DNA of 32,010 nt from Bradyrhizobium hipponense (GTDB lineage: Bacteria; Pseudomonadota; Alphaproteobacteria; Rhizobiales; Xanthobacteraceae), in assembly GCF_008123965.1 (NCBI RefSeq), contig NZ_VSTH01000007.1, forward strand, positions 85,267 through 117,276. The letters run 5' to 3'. Made by a program: the position numbers and the translations under genes. The notes beneath the pieces were generated by a model. It ran no database searches. It had not been told where the DNA came from and was given only the letters and a program-made list of their open reading frames with translations. Below, one piece after another: positions 24,772 to 32,010 of the stretch; the first letter of the stretch is position 1, and every line of letters starts with the position of its first letter.

Positions 24772-25122
24772 CGCAACCTACTCAACTATGGAAACCAGCG
24801 ACGGAGTTCGAATGCGCTGTTGGGGAGACGACGCTCGCGTCCCGACCGAAGGCCTGCATAAATTCGGTCTGAAGCCCGACCCGGACCTCCTGCAAAGTCT
24901 GCCCTTATGTTAGCTGCTCGGGGTAAAGCGGACTGGTTGTGCGCAGTGCGAGCTATTCCGAGTGTGCACAAAAGCGACCTCGCTGTCCGCAAGTCGGCGT
25001 CGAGAGAGGCCGAAGGTGCCCTTGAGGCGTTCGGCGAAGTGTGTCACCGTACGAGGGGCCAAGAACAAGCAGAACCGCGCCATACTATCGACTTTCGCTG
25101 AATGCGGAAGGAGGGGGTGCCA
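24772..25122. other. Gap before the globin gene
   Basis: No gene recognised; short frames in all phases. The second copy of the GGGGTAAAGCGGACT motif lies near 24918-24932. Confidence 0.3.
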
Positions 25123-25510
25123 ATGGCCACGCAAGATTCACCCAACCTTTACGAGCGGCTAGGCGGTGTCTACAGCATTGCGACCGTCGTAGACGACCTC
25201 ATCGACCGCGTAATGGCCGACCAGCGGCTCAACGCCAATCGCCTGGTCGACGAAGCGCACCACAAGGTACCACCGGCAGGCTTCAAATACCTGGTTACAG
25301 AGATGCTATGCTGGGCCGCCGGAGGTCCGCAGAAATACACCGGCAAGGGACATGCTGAGTTCGCACCGGCACCTGCGCATCACGCCGGGCGAGTGGGACG
25401 CGTTCATGGACGACGTGGCGCAGACGCTCGACAAGTTCGCAGTCCCGCCGACCGAGCGGGCCGAGGTCGTGGCCATCGTCGAGAGCACACGAGCTGACAT
25501 CGTCGTCTAA
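25123..25510 (+). pseudogene. Group 1 truncated haemoglobin, one frameshift
   Basis: NLYERLGGVYSIATVVDDLI, NRLVDEAHHKVPPAGFKYLV and EMLCWAAGGPQKYTGKG match group 1 truncated globins, which bind O2 or NO on haem. At about 25349 the frame moves by one; the other frame continues MLSSHRHLRITPGEWDAFMD with the proximal-His region and goes on to a normal C-terminus at 25510. Removing one G from the GGG at 25347-25349 restores the complete gene of about 128 codons. AGGAGG stands before the ATG at 25123. A real mutation or a base-call error in a G run are both possible. Confidence 0.8.
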
Positions 25511-25593
25511 AGACGCAGCCGAGCGTGCTGAGAAGTCCGGCTTTGGCCCATCGCTTCCGTTGACGCGGTGTACCCAAAGGCCGGTTCATAGGG

Positions 25594-25640
25594 GCAGACC
25601 GGAAGTCTGAAGCCGAGTACCAAACCAACGCGATTGACCC
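25594..25640 (+). repeat. Dispersed intergenic repeat, copy 2
   Basis: GCAGACCGGAAGT, 22-bp spacer, CGCGATTGACCC. It lies between the globin and the LysR relic. Confidence 0.6.
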
Positions 25641-25677
25641 AGAGCCCGGACGGACGTAATCGGATGACAGTCGCATG

Positions 25678-25920
25678 CTAGATGTCGGCATCCCAATAGG
25701 GCGGCTTCCCGAAACAACAGGCGAGATGGCTGACGAAGGCGCGCACTTTCATCGACATCAGGCGGTTACCGGGATAAACGGCGTAGATGTCACTGGCTGG
25801 CAGCTCCCATCCGGGAAGTATGCGCTTGAGCGCGCCCGTGCGCAGCGGTTCGGCCGCAGCCCATGTTGGTAGCACCGAGATTCCGATGCCATCGAGACTA
25901 CGGCCTTTCACGTGAGCCAA
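25678..25920 (-). pseudogene. LysR-family regulator, C-terminal relic
   Basis: The minus strand reads RSLDGIGISVLPTWAAAEPL, RILPGWELPASDIYAVYPGN and RLMSMKVRAFVSHLACCFGK to a stop at 25678. This is the end of a LysR effector-binding domain (the AVYP..R.ls.KvRaFvdfl pattern). The DNA-binding part and most of the effector domain are missing upstream; the frame continues but as unrelated sequence. Confidence 0.7.
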
Positions 25921-26272
25921 AAGCCGGGTGCCGAAACAGGCGGATCCTTCTCGTTTTGGGAGGCGGTCGTCCCACCGGGAGCGAGAGCTGCCTTTCTGCA
26001 ATTGGCCGCGCCTCGACCGGCTCCACGCTCCAGCCCACTTAGGCAGGATCAACCACCCGTGTGCCCAGCGGGTTGTCGATCCTGGATCGTCATTCGCGGA
26101 CTTCTTTAACACAATCCGTCAGCAGAAGAGGCTCCTCGATCGCAACACTAACTTCGGTGTCAGAATCTGATACGATAGTTATTTGAAATTACAGAACAAT
26201 TTCGGCCTCCTGATTGTTGTTCTTCCTGCGACAGGCGTTCTCGCTGTCGCGTCAACAACGGAGGATTCTTCG
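25921..26272. other. Gap before the Gly-rich protein gene
   Basis: No gene. The part nearest 26272, from about 26110, is AT-richer and would hold the promoter of the following gene. Confidence 0.3.
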
Positions 26273-26746
26273 ATGAGCAACAGGCTCGCAAGTTACCTCA
26301 TCGCGGGTGCGCTCGCCTCCGCGCTTGCCCTTGTATCACCGGCCCTTGCCCAGAGAGCGGGTGGCGGTGGCGGTGGCGGGCACGCTATCGGCGGCGGTGG
26401 TGGCTTCGGTGGCGGGCGAGCCATCGGCGGCGGTGGCGGCTTCGGCGGCGCCCGCGTCAGCGGCACGGGCATAGGCCCGCGCACCGGAGGCATGGTCGGC
26501 CCGCATTTCGGCGGCGCTCGTTTCGCGGGGACGCCCTTTGCGGCGCGTGCGGCATTCGTGCCGGGTCAACGCTTCGCGTTCCACCCCGGCTTCCATCACC
26601 GCTTCTTCCATCGTCGCTTCCACCGCTTCGCCTTCTTTGGCGCGCCCTTCGTCTACGCCGCCTACAACTACGACTATTGCTGGCGCAGAGTGTGGACGCG
26701 ATATGGACTGCAGTGGGTCAACGTCTGCTACGATTACGGCTACTAA
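26273..26746 (+). CDS. Secreted Gly- and His-rich protein
   Basis: A 157-residue exported protein with a clear signal peptide (MSNRLASYLIAGALASALAL then VSPALAQ). A Gly-rich part follows with repeats of the type GGGGGFGGxRxxG (residues 27-60), then a His/Arg/Phe-rich stretch (FHHRFFHRRFHRFAFFG) and a Tyr/Trp/Cys-rich end. Such small proteins are frequent in Bradyrhizobium and of unknown function; the His-rich part might bind metal. The ATG at 26273 is preferred for its GGAGG site, although the frame is open from 26183. Confidence 0.75.
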   Translation: MSNRLASYLIAGALASALALVSPALAQRAGGGGGGGHAIGGGGGFGGGRAIGGGGGFGGARVSGTGIGPRTGGMVGPHFGGARFAGTPFAARAAFVPGQRFAFHPGFHHRFFHRRFHRFAFFGAPFVYAAYNYDYCWRRVWTRYGLQWVNVCYDYGY

Positions 26747-26824
26747 ACGCTGGCGAACGTACATCATTGTGATGATCGCCACTGGCGAAGTGAAGAGGCT
26801 GGTGGCGATCGTCGCAGGAAGACT

Positions 26825-27517
26825 ATGACGGGTGGCCACCGCCGCATTCTGGTCGTCGAGGACGACCCGGAAACCGCCGGTCAGCTCATGGAACAGCTCA
26901 CGACGGTCGGATACCAGGTGGATTTGGCTTCCAGCGGCAACGAAGCGCTGAGCTACGGTGCGGCACACGACTATGCTGTGATCACGATCGACCGCATGCT
27001 TCCCGACATCGATGGCATTGCAGTGATGCGCCGGTTGCGCGACGGCGGCGTCGCCGCGCCCTTCCTGATGATCAGCGCGCTCGGAGAAGTCGACGACAAG
27101 GTCCGTGGCTTGCGGGCCGGCGGCGACGACTATCTGGTCAAGCCTTTCGCCTTCCGCGAGTTGTTGGCGCGACTGGAAGCGCTCGGGCGGCGCAGCGACA
27201 CCATCGCCAAGGAGAGGCTCCTGCGCGTCGGCGATCTCACAATCGACCTGATCTCGCGGACCGCCAGCCGGCGCGGCAGGGAGATTCTCCTTCTGCCCAA
27301 GGAATTCCAGCTTTTGGAATATCTGGTGCGCAACAAAGACCGCATCGTGTCGCGGGCGATGTTGCTGCAGCACGTCTGGGATCTTCATTCCGATCAATCG
27401 ATGAATATAATTGACGTCTATGTCGGACGCCTGCGCCGCAAGGTGGACGACCACCAAGCCTATCCACTGATCCATACGATTCGCGGTATGGGATACTGTC
27501 TCCGTGCTCATAGCTAA
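26825..27517 (+). CDS. OmpR/PhoB-family response regulator
   Basis: A 230-residue two-component regulator. The receiver domain has acidic Glu12-Asp13-Asp14, the phosphoacceptor Asp56 (ITIDRMLPDIDG), the Ser of MISALGE and Lys of YLVKPFAFREL. The C-terminal winged helix (about residues 130-228) ends in RGMGYCLR, as in OmpR relatives. It resembles the QseB/PmrA-like branch. The cognate sensor kinase gene overlaps its last codons but is cut to its first membrane helix, so the regulator is orphaned or served by another kinase. Confidence 0.9.
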   Translation: MTGGHRRILVVEDDPETAGQLMEQLTTVGYQVDLASSGNEALSYGAAHDYAVITIDRMLPDIDGIAVMRRLRDGGVAAPFLMISALGEVDDKVRGLRAGGDDYLVKPFAFRELLARLEALGRRSDTIAKERLLRVGDLTIDLISRTASRRGREILLLPKEFQLLEYLVRNKDRIVSRAMLLQHVWDLHSDQSMNIIDVYVGRLRRKVDDHQAYPLIHTIRGMGYCLRAHS

Positions 27518-27617
27518 GACGCTCAGCTCAACGACTTTCAAGCAGGTGCTGATCGCGATCGGCTCCTTCGGCGTGATCGCGTCGGCGATCTTCGGTTACG
27601 TCTACCTATCGACCTAA
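27504..27617 (+). pseudogene. Sensor histidine kinase stump
   Basis: A 37-codon frame begins at a GTG inside the end of the response regulator gene (14-bp overlap), the usual linkage of regulator and kinase. It encodes MLIAKTLSSTTFKQVLIAIG and SFGVIASAIFGYVYLST, a single membrane helix, then stops. HAMP, dimerisation and ATPase domains are missing; the next 300 bp carry other debris. Confidence 0.6.
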
Positions 27618-27653
27618 ATAGGTCCGCGGGTTTTTCTACGAAGCTTCAGCTCG

Positions 27654-27713
27654 TGATCAAACCTCAAGACCGCCATTGGGCTCGCCACGCTGCTCGCCCG
27701 CACCGACGAGTGA
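27654..27713 (+). pseudogene. ABC_sub_bind C-terminal scrap, second copy
   Basis: NLKTAIGLATLLARTDE and a stop; compare LLARADEVIE at 16432-16464. A few codons seem to be missing between AIGL and ATLL, where relatives have a Pro-containing loop. No more of this gene is present. Confidence 0.45.
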
Positions 27714-27905
27714 TCGAATAGGCGCAGTTCTGTACACATACGATGCTGCAAGCGCTCAGGTCTGAAACTGGCCGGTTTGCGACCCGCCGGTCCGACCTGA
27801 CGGCGTCAGCTTTTCCGGTCAGACCGGAAGTAGCCCGCTCAGCGGCAAACCGGCGCGATTGACCTGAAGCTGTCATCAAAACGCTCGCTGGAAAGGGAGC
27901 GCGTG
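27714..27905. other. Intergenic debris with repeat copy 3
   Basis: No gene. The dispersed repeat lies at 27819-27865. Nothing else is recognised. Confidence 0.35.
27819..27865 (+). repeat. Dispersed intergenic repeat, copy 3
   Basis: TCAGACCGGAAGT, 22-bp spacer, CGCGATTGACC. It lies between the second ABC_sub_bind scrap and the frameshifted membrane protein. Confidence 0.6.
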
Positions 27906-28292
27906 CTCAGTCACGTCGATATGCCTTGAACGAGAGGAAGGCGCCGAGCCCCAGAAGCACGATGGCTCCTGGAATGATCGCACCGGTGGCCTGAGCAATT
28001 CCGCCGGCAATTGCGGCCAGGCCGGTTGGGAAAAGCATTCAAGGCCGCTGAGGATGGCAAGCCAGCCAAGGAGGGTCACAAGCACCGGCCATTCCTTCGT
28101 CCAGCGATTGTGAGCGCGCACAATGGCAAGTCCTGCGACGAACAAGAGGGCACCGGACACGAAGATGAGCGCGGGGTTGCGGGAAACCTGTTCAGCCAAC
28201 TCAGGGAACGAGCCAATGTTCAGCAGCATTCCGGCAGCGATTGCGACAAGCGTGGGACCGATCAGGCCGGCGATCGTTTTCGAGGTGGTCAT
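27906..28292 (-). pseudogene. Small membrane protein, frameshifted
   Basis: From ATG 28292 (GGAGG upstream) the frame encodes MTTSKTIAGLIGPTLVAIAA, PALIFVSGALLFVAGLAIVR and VLVTLLGWLAILSGL, three membrane helices. Near 28042 a one-base shift is needed; the other frame then gives MLFPTGLAAIAGGIAQATGA, IIPGAIVLLGLGAFLSFKAY and RRD with a stop at 27906, a fourth helix and a natural basic tail. With the shift repaired it would be a four-helix protein of about 129 residues. The family is unknown. Confidence 0.65.
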
Positions 28293-28349
28293 CTGGTTGG
28301 CCTCCGGTCCGAGCATTACCAGTCTCTTTCTACTCTCGCGACGCAGAGC

Positions 28350-28445
28350 GCTTTTTCCCGCCAGAAAGCGCGTGAATTCAACCGCCTCACCACCGTGAAC
28401 GCTCTCAAATCCAAGGCCGCGGTAGAAGTGGACGGCGCGCGACAC
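28350..28445 (-). pseudogene. Glyoxalase/VOC-domain N-terminal scrap
   Basis: SRAVHFYRGLGFESVHGGEA and VEFTRFLAG fit the first strand and helix of vicinal-oxygen-chelate proteins (AxxFYxxLGF). Nothing further of the domain is found. Confidence 0.4.
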
Positions 28446-28523
28446 GTGGGGGTCGGGAGGGTAACCGCGCTGATGCTCTCGATCATTGTGGCCACGCTCC
28501 GCTGCGGATGCGCCACCGGCTTA

Positions 28524-29201
28524 TTACAAGCCGGATCCAGTCCCCTCCAGTTGAGCGAACCGGACGATCAGAATCTCCTTCATCGTCATTCTGCCGTTGG
28601 CGAGCTTCTCCGCCAGCATGAGCTGCTGCCTATTGGGCAGGCCGGCCGGTATCACCATTTTCCCACCCGCTTTCAATTGGTGGATCAGCGGAGGAGGAAT
28701 GAGATCGGGAGCGGCCGTCACGATCACCTTGTCAAAGGGAGCGTGCTCTGACCAACCGTGATAGCCATTTGCAATCTTGAGTTCGACATTGCTGCAGCCC
28801 TGCTGCCGGAGCCGTTGTTTCGCCTTCTGGCCAAGCTCTTCGATGATTTCAACGGAGTATACCTTGCGGGCCAGCTGCGCGAGGATGGCGGCCTGATAGC
28901 CAAGACCGGTACCGATTTCGAGAACGCTGTCGTCGGCCTTGATGTCGAGCAGATCGGTCATTAAGGCGACGACAAATGGCTGCGAGATCGTCTTTTCGAA
29001 GCCGATTGGAAGCGGAATATTGGCATACGCGTACGGCTGAAATTCGATTGGTACAAACTCATGCCGCGGCACCTTGCCCATGGCCGTCATGACGCGTTCG
29101 TCAAAGGCACTCTTGCCGATTGTGTCACGCAGCGCAAAGGCGCTGGCGGCGATAACCGCGAGCATGTCTTTACGCAAAGCCTCAACGTCTTCTGCTCGCA
29201 T
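28524..29201 (-). CDS. pcm: Protein-L-isoaspartate O-methyltransferase
   Basis: A 225-residue SAM-dependent methyltransferase that repairs isoaspartyl residues in aged proteins. The SAM motif VLEIGTGLGYQAAILAQLA (about residues 93-111), the upstream signature PYAYANIPLPIGFEKTISQP and the later VYSVEIIEELGQKA, FDKVIVTAAPDLIPPPLI and GGKMVIPAG are characteristic. The protein looks complete. It ends at 28524 in a region free of other genes. No strong Shine-Dalgarno sequence is seen before the ATG at 29201, and the second Met codon at residue 13 is an alternative. Confidence 0.92.
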   Translation of the reverse strand: MRAEDVEALRKDMLAVIAASAFALRDTIGKSAFDERVMTAMGKVPRHEFVPIEFQPYAYANIPLPIGFEKTISQPFVVALMTDLLDIKADDSVLEIGTGLGYQAAILAQLARKVYSVEIIEELGQKAKQRLRQQGCSNVELKIANGYHGWSEHAPFDKVIVTAAPDLIPPPLIHQLKAGGKMVIPAGLPNRQQLMLAEKLANGRMTMKEILIVRFAQLEGTGSGL

Positions 29202-29589
29202 TGGTAACTCAAGAGCGCTGCACCCGGCGCACGCCTAGCCAGGCTATTGCAATCACTGGCCACCCGTCACGACCGCTCCCGCGGGCAGATGAACAAAGTT
29301 CCTCAAGCGGAACTCCATCTTCCATGACGCGCTAGGTCGTCGCAGGCCCATTGAGGACAACGAGACGCCTTCAAACGGGCGGGAAAGATTGTACAATCTC
29401 GCCAGCTGCCTTTGAAGCGGGACATGCCGAAATCTTCGCGGCGGAGCGGGCAGCGACCGTGCCGTCGGCAGGCATTTTGACTGGCAATCCGGCGCCGCTC
29501 CTTTAGCTACGCCGCCAGCATTTACATTTCGCAGGCTCGCGCTGCTCCAGCAGCGCGGAACGCTTTGGTGAAAGCAACGGAGGATCACA
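29202..29589. other. Gap with promoter region of the DUF6282 gene
   Basis: No gene supported. A perfect hairpin CGCGCTGCT/AGCAGCGCG lies at 29538-29557, about 30 bp before the start codon, and could act as an operator or leader stem. Confidence 0.35.
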
Positions 29590-30690
29590 ATGAGCTGGTC
29601 CTATCTCCCTAGATGGAAATTCACGGATAGCTGCGGAAGGCCGCGGGTGCCCGGAGGGATCCACATGGGCTGCACCCATGACGCCCATACGCAGCAAGGC
29701 TATGCAACACGGCGCGCGCTACTCAAAGCTGGGGTTGCGATCGTCGGCGGTGCCGGGCTGGCGACAGTTGTCGGCCCCCGCGAGGTATTCGCGCAAATCC
29801 GCGTCTTTCCACCACCGCCACCGGCGGTGAGCCCGATCGCCGGTCTCATGGATACGCATGTTCACGCGGCGCCCGACGTCTTCGGGCGGTCGCTGGACGA
29901 TGAGGAGGTCGCGACCCTCTATAAGGATCGCGGGCTGGAGTCGCTCGTTCTCAAAAATCACGTCGTGCCGACTGCGGACCGGGCTTGGTTCGCGCGCAAG
30001 CACGTTGCCGGCCTCAAAGTATTCGGCGGAATCGTCCTTAATTCACCGGTCGGCGGAATAAATCCGGATGCCGTTAACTGGATGTGGCGCATGCAGGGTG
30101 GCTTCGGCCGCGTCGTGTGGTTCCCCACCTTCGATGCCGACAACCATGTCAAGCATTTCAAGGACGCGCCGGAAGGTATCAAGGTGCTCGACGCTAACGG
30201 AAAGGTTCTTCCGGCAGTGCGGGAGGTACTCAAAATCTGCGCCGAGCAGAAGCTCGTCGTTCAGACCGGGCATCTATCGCCAAGCGAGGCCCTCGCTGTC
30301 ATCGAGGCGGGCCGCGACGCCGGCGTGGATCGCATGGTTGTCACCCATGCTCAGTTCGAGGTCGTCAACATGGGCTTCGAGCAAATGAAGAAGGCCGCGT
30401 CGATGGGCGCGAAGCTCGAGCTGTGCGCGATGGGTCCACTGATGGGACCGGAGGCGCATTTGGAGTGGATGCGGCACTGGCGACGAGTGAAGGTCGAGGA
30501 GAGTGCCGCCGCAGTGAAGGAAGTTGGCGCAGAAAACTTTATACTGGCGACCGATCTCGGTCAGACGGGCAATCCAAGCCCGGCCGACGGGCTGCAACTG
30601 TTCGTCACCGATCTGATGAAGGCCGGCCTGACTAAAGATCAGATCACGACGATGGGACGGGAGGTGACTGGCAAGCTGCTGATGGGCTAA
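29590..30690 (+). CDS. DUF6282 amidohydrolase-like protein, Tat-exported
   Basis: A 366-residue protein with a Tat signal (ATRRALLKAGVAIVGGAGLA at about residues 39-58) and a TIM-barrel metal-hydrolase-like domain of the DUF6282 family. Likely metal ligands: GLMDTHVHAAPD (HxH), KNHVVPT, VVQTGHLSP, VVTHAQFEVVN and ATDLGQ. The reaction is unknown; the family resembles amidohydrolases/PHP enzymes and is often found in catabolic clusters. Two starts have good sites: 29590 (GGAGGATCACA) and 29665 (GGAGGGATCCAC), the second giving a more usual Tat leader length. No operon partner. Confidence 0.8.
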   Translation: MSWSYLPRWKFTDSCGRPRVPGGIHMGCTHDAHTQQGYATRRALLKAGVAIVGGAGLATVVGPREVFAQIRVFPPPPPAVSPIAGLMDTHVHAAPDVFGRSLDDEEVATLYKDRGLESLVLKNHVVPTADRAWFARKHVAGLKVFGGIVLNSPVGGINPDAVNWMWRMQGGFGRVVWFPTFDADNHVKHFKDAPEGIKVLDANGKVLPAVREVLKICAEQKLVVQTGHLSPSEALAVIEAGRDAGVDRMVVTHAQFEVVNMGFEQMKKAASMGAKLELCAMGPLMGPEAHLEWMRHWRRVKVEESAAAVKEVGAENFILATDLGQTGNPSPADGLQLFVTDLMKAGLTKDQITTMGREVTGKLLMG

Positions 30691-30884
30691 CTCGCGGTCC
30701 GTTACCGCTGATGCGGCACGCGCCTGAATAGAGGAATAGGTGTGCCTGAGCACGCCGCGGGCCATGCATGGACGACATTCGCTCCAACACCACCTTCCCT
30801 TCCGCCCCAATCCGGTAACTGGAGCGGTCTTGAATGATGCCGGCTTCGAGGCGCCTCATCGCTGCGTGTTGGAGCGGGAGTCTG
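30691..30884. other. Short gap, nothing recognised
   Basis: No terminator with a U-tract is evident after the DUF6282 gene and no coding sequence was recognised. Confidence 0.3.
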
Positions 30885-31040
30885 ATGAAAGTCGCGATGA
30901 GGATTGAGAACACCACATTTGGCGCGATTACGATAGACGGAAAGACGTATGAGCACGACGTGGTCATTCGCCTTTCCGGCGAAGTTGTGAAGCGGACGCC
31001 CCTTGAGACAGCAGGTGTTCAAGAGCGCGTTGATGTGTAG
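30885..31040 (+). pseudogene. Mth938/NDUFAF3-like protein, N-terminal fragment
   Basis: MRIENTTFGAITIDGKTYEH then DVVIRLSGEVVKR matches the first strands of the Mth938/NDUFAF3 family, whose members are normally about 120 residues. After VVKR the usual Lys-rich continuation is missing and the frame ends within 17 codons. GGGAG precedes the ATG at 30885. It is a truncated copy or a much-shortened protein. Confidence 0.5.
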
Positions 31041-31129
31041 CCGGCATAGCACCAAACATGCACATAGCTGATGCGTCGTCCGTTGGACTCCGCCTTTGCC
31101 CCGCAATTGGGGGACAAGCGGATATCAAT

Positions 31130-31243
31130 CCTGCCTCATCTGACCGCCTCGATCTGCTCGGCATTCCCGTTCCCCCCGCGAGCCTGATCCGGCTTGCCGG
31201 CGCAACTTTCATGATCCTTGGCGTCGCCCTGATACGGACGTAG
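31130..31243 (+). pseudogene. DMT/YdcZ-like transporter C-terminal scrap
   Basis: SDRLDLLGIPVPPASLIRLA then GATFMILGVALIRT and a stop resembles the last two membrane segments of YdcZ-like (DUF606) transporters. Earlier parts are not present and the upstream codons look unrelated. Confidence 0.4.
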
Positions 31244-31276
31244 CCGCAGAAGATGACGCGGCCGCAGTCGCTATTG

Positions 31277-31711
31277 TTACTGCGTCAGAAATCTATATGC
31301 GACGATCAGAACCACCGAGATCATGAAAATCAGCAGTGCCGTGATTGATTTTCGGATAATTGGCCTCGTTGAATGGCGTGCAGCCGACAGACCGGGCTGA
31401 GGTTTAGGCCGTCTCTGGAACCGCACGACTTGTCCCTCTGTTGTTGGGGTGCGGGGCTTTGGCGCTGGTGCCGCGCCCACGCCTCCCATCTCGCTGTAAT
31501 AAGCGTTGTAGACTTCGCGCACGGCCAGGGCCGTGGACTCGGCCTCGCTCATCGTCTCGAGTCGGGCTCGATAATTAGTCAGAAAGGTCTGTGCGTTTGA
31601 CGGAAGGTCATCGAAACCACCGAGCTTGGCCATCATTAGCCAAGTGGCAAAATCCACCTCGGCCTTTGTGCGAGCTTTCTTGGCGATACTGGTGTTGGAG
31701 CTAGAGGACAT
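31277..31711 (-). CDS. Tail-anchored hypothetical protein
   Basis: A 144-residue protein that starts with a Ser-rich stretch, has a helical middle (KAEVDFATWLMMAKLGGFDD and an ALAVREVYNAYYSEMG segment) and a Pro/Arg-rich linker. It ends in a single hydrophobic helix (SITALLIFMISVVLIVAYRF). Topology suggests a cytoplasmic domain anchored by the C-terminus. No family known to me. The ATG at 31711 is preferred over a TTG at 31738; neither has a strong ribosome-binding site. Confidence 0.6.
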   Translation of the reverse strand: MSSSSNTSIAKKARTKAEVDFATWLMMAKLGGFDDLPSNAQTFLTNYRARLETMSEAESTALAVREVYNAYYSEMGGVGAAPAPKPRTPTTEGQVVRFQRRPKPQPGLSAARHSTRPIIRKSITALLIFMISVVLIVAYRFLTQ

Positions 31712-31951
31712 GGTGGTCCGGTTGTTTCGCCCACCCAATCTCGCCGGCTTTTATGGCGTCGTTGGACAGTTCGCTTGGGTATCTAGGGTTGCTCGTCTCG
31801 TGCGCGATACCGATCAAATCACGATTCTAGCTTGTACAACCTGACATCCCTCCCCGACCAACACATGTCCGCTGTTGTGAAGGTGCTATGGGCGAGCGGC
31901 GAGAGCATGGCACCATGGGCGCTGTTCAACGGCTACCGATGGAGGTCTCCG
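31712..31951. other. Gap up to the transposase start
   Basis: No gene. It should include the left end of the IS110-type element, which by nature lacks terminal inverted repeats, so the boundary cannot be placed from this sequence. Confidence 0.35.
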
Positions 31952-32010
31952 ATGTCGCAACATTTTCGTTTTGACGCAAGCAGGTCCCTCACCGCTCTCG
32001 AGCAGGATAG
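31952..32010 (+). mobile_element. IS110-family transposase, 5' end, cut by the window
   Basis: The ATG at 31952 has GGAGG eight bases upstream and the 19 complete codons, MSQHFRFDASRSLTALEQD, look like the start I know from IS110-type DEDD transposases of Bradyrhizobium. The protein would continue past the end of the window. The identification rests on N-terminal recall only. Confidence 0.55.

Noticed and set aside
26370..26460. Repeated GGCGGTGGTGGCTTCGGTGG units as a CRISPR or satellite
   Set aside because: They are codons of the Gly-rich segment of an exported protein; there are no spacers.
26336..27541. 401-residue minus-strand frame
   Set aside because: Antisense of the Gly/His-rich protein and response regulator genes; low-complexity and without motifs.

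Overview
The window looks like a chromosomal segment of a Bradyrhizobium-type alphaproteobacterium (Nitrobacteraceae). The grounds are high GC, protein sequences that read like that group (class I PhaC, PilZ protein, Tat-exported proteins, group 1 truncated haemoglobin), a QseM/QseC-controlled integrative element, and an IS110-type transposase start at the right edge. The genus is an inference from sequence character, not from a search.

Positions 1-11367 are the conserved end of a rhizobial-type integrative and conjugative element (ICE). From the left it holds a divergent control pair, qseM (DUF2285) and qseC (XRE), around an inverted-repeat operator. Next come minus-strand DUF932, DUF736, DUF2493 and toprim genes, relics of parB and ardC that keep both ends but have lost the middle, and an excisionase-like gene overlapping a tyrosine integrase. 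The integrase faces a tRNA-Lys(CUU)-like 3' fragment that is a likely attachment site. A class II Fic (AMPylase-type) gene with a coupled small ORF interrupts the minus-strand block as cargo. No relaxase or type IV secretion gene is in the window. Non-coding DNA in this part is highly structured: five hairpins in a row between qseC and DUF932, and dyad-rich leaders beginning 23 nt before the start codons of DUF932, DUF736 and DUF2493.

Positions 11370-20450 mix core metabolism with gene decay: an enoyl-CoA hydratase/isomerase-family gene, a broken two-subunit molybdenum hydroxylase (iorA/iorB-like), a fragment of a winged-helix regulator, a truncated copy of an enoyl-reductase gene whose intact copy lies 6 kb downstream, an intact phaC with a PilZ gene upstream, and an arylsulfatase tail.

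Positions 20762-25510 carry an amidinotransferase convergent with a Gdx/SugE-type SMR exporter, the intact enoyl-reductase (saccharopine dehydrogenase-like) gene, an FlK-like thioesterase and a truncated haemoglobin broken by one frameshift. Positions 25678-32010 hold a LysR tail, a Gly/His-rich secreted protein, an OmpR-type response regulator followed by a sensor kinase cut to its first membrane helix, a frameshifted membrane protein, pcm, a Tat-exported DUF6282 hydrolase-like protein, two transporter/assembly-factor scraps, a tail-anchored hypothetical protein and the first codons of an IS110 transposase.

The right two thirds reads as a decaying accessory region in which a few intact genes (phaC, amidinotransferase, gdx, enoyl reductase, thioesterase, response regulator, pcm, DUF6282) sit among about a dozen pseudogene scraps and a dispersed intergenic repeat with a fixed 22-bp spacer. 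The best candidates for undescribed biology are the repeated leader architecture of the ICE genes, the five-hairpin array, the Fic/small-ORF cargo and the both-ends-kept deletions.
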